Of a stretch of DNA of 37,257 nt, positions 32,179 through 37,257 are shown piece by piece. Numbering within the stretch: the stretch's first letter is position 1; every line of letters starts with the position of its first letter. Below the pieces are notes generated by a model that worked only from the letters and a program-made list of their open reading frames with translations, ran no database searches and was not told the DNA's origin. This DNA is from Mesobacillus subterraneus (GTDB lineage: Bacteria > Bacillota > Bacilli > Bacillales > Cytobacillaceae): assembly GCF_000934845.1 (NCBI RefSeq), contig NZ_JXIQ01000070.1, positions 1-37,257 of the forward strand, given 5' to 3'. Position numbers and translations under genes: made by a program.

Positions 32179-33843
32179 TTATACTTCCATGATAATTGGC
32201 AAGATCATTGGTCTTCTGCCTGTTTTGCTGTACAGGAAGGGATGGACGACATCAATGACCGCCTTTTTGATACTCGACCAGTCTCTTGTGCCGCCTGCCA
32301 ATTCCGTTACCATTTTATCGGTAATCAGTTCTTCGACATTTTTCATAAGATCGCCTGATTCTCTGACGTAGACGAACCCTCTTGTAACAACGGATGGTTT
32401 GTTGATAAGCTGCTTTTTCTCACGGTCGATCGTCATCGTGACAATAACAAGCCCATCCTGTGACAGCACCCTTCTGTCTTTGAGCACGATCTGTCCGATG
32501 TCGCCAATCCCGTTTCCATCAACATAAACAGGCTGTGCTGGCACTTTTCCTGTAACCTCGCCGCCTTCGCTAGACAACTCAAGAACATCGCCATTATCTA
32601 AAATAAAGCTATTCTCCCGCGGAATTCCGCACTGCATTGCCAGCCTCACGTGCTGATCAAGCATGCGATATTCCCCGTGAATTGGAATGAAAAATTTTGG
32701 ATTCAGCAGCTTAATCATAAGCTTCTGTTCTTCTTGCTTGCCATGTCCAGAAGTATGGACTTCGCTGATTTTATGATGAATGACATCTGCGCCGATTCGG
32801 TGCAGTTTATCAATCACTCGGTTAACGCTAACCGTATTTCCAGGAATTGGAGATGAAGAAAAGACAATCGTGTCCCCAGGAATGACGGCAATTTGTCTGT
32901 GTGTGCCGTTTGCAATTCTCGCAAGCGCAGCCATCGGTTCACCCTGGCTTCCCGTACAGATAATCGTCAGCTGGCTGCTCGGAATATGATTGATTTCATT
33001 GACACTGACGAACGCTTCGTCCGGAGCAGTAATATAGCCTAATCTGCGGCCAATCTCGAAGGTTTTTTCCATGCTGCGGCCAACAATCGCAATTTTGCGC
33101 TTGTATCTTAGCGAAGATTGTACCACTTGCTGAACCCTGTCAATATTCGAGGCAAACGTTGCAAAGATCACGCGGCCGTCCACTGTTTGGAAAATATCCT
33201 CGATTGCTTCCCCGACACGTTGCTCAGAAACAGAAAAGCCCGGCTTCTCACTGTTCGTACTGTCAGATAACAGGCATAGCACTCCTTCACCGCTGATTTC
33301 AGCAATCTTCTGGAAATCAGTACCTTTGCCAACCGGAGTTAAATCAAATTTGAAATCACCTGTGTGGACGATATTTCCTTCCGGAGTCGTCACCGCAACC
33401 CCAAAAGAATCGGCGATACTGTGCGTTGTCCGGAAAAAGCGAACCTTGATATTCTGAAATTCGACAACCGTATCATTGTTAATTTGATGGAACTGGACAC
33501 CCTTAATTTTGTGTTCCAAAAGTTTGGACTTGATTAACTCGATTGCAAAATCACCGCCATAAATCGGTGCTTTCACATCCTGGAGCAAAAACGGCAGTCC
33601 GCCAATATGGTCTTCATGGCCATGGGTGACAAAAATCCCGACTAGCTTGTCCTGGTTTTGTTTCAAATAAGTATAATCCGCGAGCACATAATCAATTCCA
33701 AACAATTCATTATCCGGAAACTTGATACCGCAATCCACAAGGACCATTTCATTTTTGTATTCGATTACATACGTATTTTTTCCGATCTCACCAAGACCGC
33801 CTAAAGCGAAAATTTTGAGATCTTTTTTTACTTTCTTTTCCAT
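32179..33843 (-). CDS. ribonuclease J (J1-like)
   Basis: An endo/5'-3' exoribonuclease of the metallo-beta-lactamase/beta-CASP class, 554 residues, normal length. The zinc motif HGHEDHIGG is intact (Bacillus RNase J2 has a degraded HGHDEN version), followed by TTHSIADSFG, HTGDFKFDLTPVG, the beta-CASP CTGSQGEPMAAL and HTSGHGKQEEQKLM, and the C-terminal domain ending RRPMILPIIMEV. These make an active J1-type enzyme. GGAGC precedes the ATG. It is monocistronic here and not next to rpoY (ykzG), its usual partner gene, so it may be an extra paralogue; I therefore leave the symbol empty. Confidence 0.92.
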   Translation of the reverse strand: MEKKVKKDLKIFALGGLGEIGKNTYVIEYKNEMVLVDCGIKFPDNELFGIDYVLADYTYLKQNQDKLVGIFVTHGHEDHIGGLPFLLQDVKAPIYGGDFAIELIKSKLLEHKIKGVQFHQINNDTVVEFQNIKVRFFRTTHSIADSFGVAVTTPEGNIVHTGDFKFDLTPVGKGTDFQKIAEISGEGVLCLLSDSTNSEKPGFSVSEQRVGEAIEDIFQTVDGRVIFATFASNIDRVQQVVQSSLRYKRKIAIVGRSMEKTFEIGRRLGYITAPDEAFVSVNEINHIPSSQLTIICTGSQGEPMAALARIANGTHRQIAVIPGDTIVFSSSPIPGNTVSVNRVIDKLHRIGADVIHHKISEVHTSGHGKQEEQKLMIKLLNPKFFIPIHGEYRMLDQHVRLAMQCGIPRENSFILDNGDVLELSSEGGEVTGKVPAQPVYVDGNGIGDIGQIVLKDRRVLSQDGLVIVTMTIDREKKQLINKPSVVTRGFVYVRESGDLMKNVEELITDKMVTELAGGTRDWSSIKKAVIDVVHPFLYSKTGRRPMILPIIMEV

Positions 33844-34016
33844 AGTTCAGCTCCTGTTTCTTTGTGCAAATGTATTTATCAAAGATGATAAAAAAGAATA
33901 GTGAAGAAATTGGCTGGAGAAAATAGGGGATTGAATGATTAAAATATATCACAATTTATTCTTTTTAACAAATAGGGTATTTTTGTATAACCCAACCTCC
34001 AGAAAATTTAATATAG
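33844..34016. other. upstream region of the RNase J gene
   Basis: This AT-rich gap between RNase J and fic contains the RNase J promoter. No rpoY-like small frame or RNA is seen in it. Confidence 0.4.
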
Positions 34017-34049
34017 AAAAGGGTGGCTATCATTTAGGTCTAGCCACCC
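34017..34049 (-). terminator. terminator of the fic gene
   Basis: On the minus strand a 9-bp stem GGGTGGCTA / TAGCCACCC with an 11-nt loop is followed by TTTTC. The stop codon of the fic gene lies in the loop. Confidence 0.8.
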
Positions 34050-34773
34050 TCAGATACATCCTTAAACTATCTTCTACATTATCTACAACAAATTGAACAA
34101 AATCTTCAATATTATTATCTACACTAGCTTTTTCTAAAGCTTTATAATATTTTACCCGTTGTTCTGAATCGGATTTTAAAATTGCTGGAGGATAGCCGCC
34201 TTTCATTAATATTAAATTCATTAACAGTCTAGCTGTCCGACCATTTCCATCGATAAAAGGATGGATATATACAAATTTAAAATGAAATTTTGCTGCTAAT
34301 TCAACTGGATGGATTGAACCCTTGTTTTGTGAATACCACAGAAATAAATCTTGCATTTGAGGCTCAACTAAAAAAGGTTGCGGCGGGATATGTTGACTTC
34401 CTTGAATATAAACATCAATGTTACGATATTTCCCTGCATTTGATACGTCAATGTTTCTTAGAATCAATCTATGAATATCCTTGAGTACACTTTCAGATAG
34501 TTCGATATCTCTATTTACAATATCCTCTATGTAGTCTATGGCCTCAGCATGATTTATAATTTCAAAATGTTCTCGAAGGGTAGTTCCTCCTATAGTAATC
34601 CCTTCTTCAAGAACAATTTTTGTCTCTACTAAGGAAAGAGTATTTCCCTCAATGGCATTTGAATGGTAAGTCCATAGTACTCGGATGGTTTCCCTTAAAT
34701 TCTTTACTACATTTTGATTTAATGGTCTACGGTCGTCTAGTTCTTTTTTTAATTTGGTTATAACTTCATACAT
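34030..34773 (-). CDS. Fic-domain protein with built-in inhibitory motif
   Basis: A 247-residue Fic protein, predicted to transfer AMP or another nucleotide moiety to a target protein hydroxyl. The active-site motif HPFIDGNGRTAR (171-182) is complete, with the catalytic His and the anion-binding GNGR. An N-terminal SNAIEG (38-43) matches the (S/T)xxxE(G/N) inhibitory helix, so the protein is self-restrained (class II-like) and needs no antitoxin. The start has AAGGATGG upstream. It lies in the accessory stretch beside a HipA-like locus; the target is unknown. Confidence 0.92.
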   Translation of the reverse strand: MYEVITKLKKELDDRRPLNQNVVKNLRETIRVLWTYHSNAIEGNTLSLVETKIVLEEGITIGGTTLREHFEIINHAEAIDYIEDIVNRDIELSESVLKDIHRLILRNIDVSNAGKYRNIDVYIQGSQHIPPQPFLVEPQMQDLFLWYSQNKGSIHPVELAAKFHFKFVYIHPFIDGNGRTARLLMNLILMKGGYPPAILKSDSEQRVKYYKALEKASVDNNIEDFVQFVVDNVEDSLRMYLRVARPK

Positions 34774-34895
34774 ATGAACACCATCCTTTAATTAAAGTGT
34801 TACATCATTTTTCCTTTTCTATATTATACCAAATATTCACTAAACGAGTCATTACTAATAAAGTGAATATCGTACGAAATCGCTGTTCCATCTAA

Positions 34896-35009
34896 ATAAA
34901 CAAGGCAAATGGCACCGCAGCATGTGTTTACACATATGACGTCAACGGTAACATTACCGGTGTCCAGGTGCCTGAAAACCTATACAACCTCATCAGGATA
35001 ATAAAGTGA
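34896..35009 (+). pseudogene. YD-repeat (RHS) fragment
   Basis: A 37-codon open stretch on the plus strand reads VYTYDVNGNITGVQVPENL in its centre. YTYDxNGNIT is the textbook YD-repeat of RHS/polymorphic-toxin proteins. There is no start signal, stops flank it on both sides, and it overlaps the end of the gene on the other strand, so it is a scrap of a lost RHS-like gene and not a functional gene. The identification rests on one repeat unit. Confidence 0.5.
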
Positions 35010-35366
35010 TTTACGTAATGTTACATCCCTATGCTTTAATGTTTCACCTTTAAAACGCAACCATATCTCATCATCAGCCATGACACCATGTGTTTTACGA
35101 ACTATCGCCCAGCGATTGTAGCTTTTTAAACCGAGTGCAGCAAGTAATTCATCAGCATTAACTCTTGTTTCGGGAAACACACGCCATTTTAGCCATTTTT
35201 CCAATTCATCTTTTGTAATGTAACCCTCTGGATTAGGTGAGAATTGTTTATTAAAACCTTTTATATAATTGATGACGTAGGGCTTATCGCTCCCACTTGG
35301 TTTTAATTTTACGGTTGCTATGACATCATCAAAAAGCATTACATCAAATTCCATATAGTCAATCAT
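34980..35366 (-). CDS. HipA-like kinase partner (possible detached N-terminal domain)
   Basis: A 128-residue protein 12 nt downstream of a HipA-like kinase gene, with its own AGGA site. Visible features are a beta-rich front (MEFDVMLFDDVIATVKL), a central EKWLKWRVFPETR (56-68), LLAALGLKS, then THGVMADDEIWLRF (92-105) and LKHRDVTLR. The ordered pattern of W-x-x-R-x-x-P-x-x-R, a short Leu-rich helix, HG-x-x-x-x-D-x-x-W and a final DV resembles what I recall of the N-terminal region of single-chain HipA-like/CtkA-like kinases. I infer that it supplies that region in trans. An antitoxin or substrate role is the alternative. The family is not formally recognised. Confidence 0.65.
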   Translation of the reverse strand: MIDYMEFDVMLFDDVIATVKLKPSGSDKPYVINYIKGFNKQFSPNPEGYITKDELEKWLKWRVFPETRVNADELLAALGLKSYNRWAIVRKTHGVMADDEIWLRFKGETLKHRDVTLRKSLYYPDEVV

Positions 35367-35378
35367 TTTGACACATTC

Positions 35379-36158
35379 CTAATCAATGATTAGTCTTTGT
35401 AGTTGTGAATCGTCTAATTGTGAGAGTACAACGTCTTTTGCCCTTCCTAAATCGTATGGGGCTTCATCTAATTTTGCAAGTAGTAACTCACGGATAATGA
35501 AGGGCTCTCCTTTATATAAGGTCAACTGTTTCGCAAATGAAGAACTGAAAGGTTTGGCTTTTACTTTTCTTTTTAAAATATTGATTGGTATTCCACTAGG
35601 ATAATCCGATAACAAGCTTAAACCGTGGTCAAAAATTGGAGCGAGCTGCCAGGCTTCCATTTTAGGATCAAAAAGTAAAAAAATGTTATTTGTATGACGA
35701 TCTTCATTCAGAATGAACGTATCGAATGCTAGCATTTGCGCAATTTGATGAGAAACATCTAACCCTGTGAACTGGTGTACCTTATCCGTTATCAAGTGAA
35801 ATCTATCTTCTACGGAGTAGCGTGTATTATTTAAAATGTCATCAGTAGTCTCGAAGTTTGCTTCAAATAACCGTTCAAGTGTTACTTCTTGCAGATGGCC
35901 ACGAAAATCTACAGAATAACAGCCTTCTTTAACCGTACCATCCTGCTTCTCAATTAAACAGGGTATATAAGGAATGAAGGAATTTTTCGGTAAGGTTGAG
36001 CTATCCAAAACAAGAGAATCAACATATTCCGCCATGTTTTCGTAGCCAAGGGTATTCTCCTTAATCCACTTATTTTCTACTAACCATTTCGATTGATCAC
36101 CCTTGCTTGATGTACTGACAATCGTTTCAACGTCTTGTGGGATTTGAACTCTTTCCAT
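35379..36158 (-). CDS. HipA-like protein kinase core
   Basis: A 259-residue kinase-like protein. A glycine/serine loop STSSKGDQSKWL (15-26) and Lys33 (WIKEN) begin the ATP site. The catalytic loop NEDRHTNN (151-158, Asp153 and Asn158) and the metal-binding IFDHG (175-179, Asp177) are those of HipA/CtkA-type serine kinases. It is shorter than HipA (about 440) because the N-terminal HipA part is absent. The AGAGGTG start is clear and a palindromic site lies upstream. Known relatives phosphorylate tRNA synthetases or other proteins and act as toxins or effectors; the role here is unknown. No HipB-like DNA-binding antitoxin gene adjoins it. Confidence 0.8.
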   Translation of the reverse strand: MERVQIPQDVETIVSTSSKGDQSKWLVENKWIKENTLGYENMAEYVDSLVLDSSTLPKNSFIPYIPCLIEKQDGTVKEGCYSVDFRGHLQEVTLERLFEANFETTDDILNNTRYSVEDRFHLITDKVHQFTGLDVSHQIAQMLAFDTFILNEDRHTNNIFLLFDPKMEAWQLAPIFDHGLSLLSDYPSGIPINILKRKVKAKPFSSSFAKQLTLYKGEPFIIRELLLAKLDEAPYDLGRAKDVVLSQLDDSQLQRLIID

Positions 36159-36197
36159 TCATGCACCTCTGTTCAAAAGATTATAAATATTGTTTAT

Positions 36198-36207
36198 AAC
36201 GATCGTT
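36198..36207. promoter_or_regulatory. palindrome upstream of the HipA-like operon
   Basis: AACGATCGTT, a perfect 10-bp palindrome, lies 40 nt upstream of the kinase start in an AT-rich stretch, between the gene and the insertion-sequence end. It may be an operator; there is no adjacent regulator gene. Confidence 0.3.
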
Positions 36208-36251
36208 AGTTTAATAATTAATTCCTGATAATAATGAAAGTAGAATAAATT

Positions 36252-37257
36252 GGCTCTTCGCTATTTAATGTTGAAAAAACAATTTAATAGGCCAGTAGTA
36301 TCTGCCATTCCTGCTCGCCGTCGGTATTGGACACCTAACTAAAAACAAAAGAAAAATTCAAAACCGGACAAGGAATGTGTTCAGTTGCGAGCGATACATG
36401 GCTCCATACTGTAACGCGTTCTTTTTTGTTTATCGAGACAAACCAATGCTAGTTACGATTCCATTATCAAGTCCATCTTATTAACCGTTGCGTATATCAT
36501 TGCTATAAAATTTTCAGGGGAGCGATATCCACGTGCTTTTCTTTTGGCAGCTTGAACCAGACTATTTATTCCTTCAAGCAGACCATTTGTTAATTTGGTT
36601 TTAAACCATCGCAAAATCCCGACTTTATGCTTTTTGAGCGATTGTGCTAATTTAATCATTGGCTCCAGTTGAGATCGAATTGCCCAATTACACCACTCAT
36701 CAAAGTAGAATTCAGAGAAGCCCACTGATTTAGTAAACATATTCTGCAGGGACAATTTCATTCGGTATGCTCGGCCTGTCGCTAAATCCATATCCTTTCA
36801 TTTAGCGTATTGAACTTTTTGTTTTTCGGTCAGATTTTCTTGGTTCTTAAGCCATACAAAGCGTGAATGTTTTAGTTCGGGTTGAGTAGCCTGTTCTTGT
36901 CTTCGCACCTTGTCTAGTGCTTCATTAACCATTTTCATCACATGAAACTTATCGAATGTAATCGATGCTTCTGGGAAATTTTCTTCTATTCCTGAAATAA
37001 AGGAAGGAGACATATCGGAACAGAATTCTTTTATTTGGGAACATTCCACTCCTTTCTTATCAAGGAATTGGCAGAATTTCTTCCATACCTCTGCCCCTTT
37101 CCCTGTTGTGACAAAAATGACTCGTTTGGTGTCCATATCAACAAATAACGTCACGTACTTATGACCTCTTGTACGGGAGGTTTCATCCATAGCTATACTT
37201 TTCACATTCGATACATCGATGTTTTCAATTGCTTTATCAACGTAGTATTTAAAGACT
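36252..37257 (-). mobile_element. ISL3-family insertion sequence, one end inside the window
   Basis: The element begins at 36252 with GGCTCTTCGCTATTTAATG, the GGCTCTT-type terminal inverted repeat of ISL3 elements, and carries a transposase of that family. Its other end lies past the window edge, so the 8-bp target duplication (expected copy AATAAATT at 36244-36251) cannot be verified. About 200 nt between the repeat and the transposase stop hold no gene. It has inserted 93 nt upstream of the HipA-like kinase. Confidence 0.75.
36453..37257 (-). pseudogene. ISL3-family transposase with in-frame stop, 5' end outside window
   Basis: The frame is open from the window edge, with SIAMDETSRTRGHKYVTLFV (first catalytic Asp), FCSDMSPSF (second) and the HVMKMVNEALDKVR region. 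It ends at a TGA at 36798-36800 and then continues in the same frame with KDMDLATGRAYRMK, KTKLTNGLLEGINSLVQ (final catalytic Glu) and ARGYRSPENFI, to a true stop at 36453. One nonsense codon therefore splits an otherwise intact DDE transposase. The element is probably unable to move unless the stop is read through. Confidence 0.85.

Overview
The window comes from a low-GC Gram-positive bacterium of the Bacillaceae (Bacillus, Mesobacillus or a close relative). This rests on strong GGAGG-type ribosome binding sites, frequent GTG and TTG starts, hairpin-plus-T-run terminators, and gene families and gene pairs typical of that group: two-subunit sdaAB, thioredoxin-type arsC, paired short-chain chr genes next to a ywrD-type ggt, RNase J, and a YtrA-type GntR regulator. 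No tRNA, rRNA or CRISPR array was seen. Nearly all genes lie on the minus strand.

Region by region: 1-530 is intergenic and holds two terminator-like RNA hairpins and a tiny possible membrane peptide. 530-2128 is sdaAB (serine to pyruvate). 2.2-3.3 kb is a membrane diguanylate cyclase, followed by the decayed C-terminal end of an anti-sigma factor and a plus-strand ASCH/membrane-protein pair. 4.6-9.1 kb is an arsenic block made of two ArsR-controlled modules, arsR-arsB-arsC with a trailing protein phosphatase and arsR-arsP-like permease-small thioredoxin. 9.5-10 kb is ogt. 10.2-19.9 kb is a nutrient/oxyanion block: two chromate-transporter halves, a cytoplasmic gamma-glutamyltransferase, a complete Dpp/Opp peptide importer with a DUF1028 Ntn-hydrolase-like gene inside it, and a divergent Lrp/AsnC regulator. 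The likely logic is import of a small (perhaps gamma-glutamyl) peptide followed by cytoplasmic hydrolysis. 20.0-21.6 kb is an aspartate/alanine-exchanger-type transporter with RCK-C domains. 21.9-24.6 kb is a GntR-controlled ABC exporter with an unknown membrane protein. 24.7-28.3 kb is a two-component system with a small membrane/coiled-coil protein and, immediately upstream, a secreted protein built from seven 28-residue repeats. 28.5-29.7 kb is a divergent VWA / HTH pair. 30-33.8 kb has an RNA methyltransferase, a CDF metal exporter and an RNase J.

33.9-37.3 kb is the clearest accessory region: a Fic protein, a YD-repeat (RHS) scrap, a two-gene HipA-like kinase locus, and the end of an ISL3-family insertion sequence whose transposase carries an in-frame stop. 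The most unusual observation is the HipA-like locus. A 259-residue kinase core is followed 12 nt downstream by a 128-residue protein that looks like the N-terminal part of single-chain HipA-like kinases, which would make it a split kinase in permuted order. Other good candidates for new biology are the 28-residue-repeat secreted protein with paired ATGTC direct repeats upstream, the GGT-Dpp-DUF1028 cluster, and the VWA/HTH pair with a terminator-like leader. All family assignments were made by reading motifs, without database searches.
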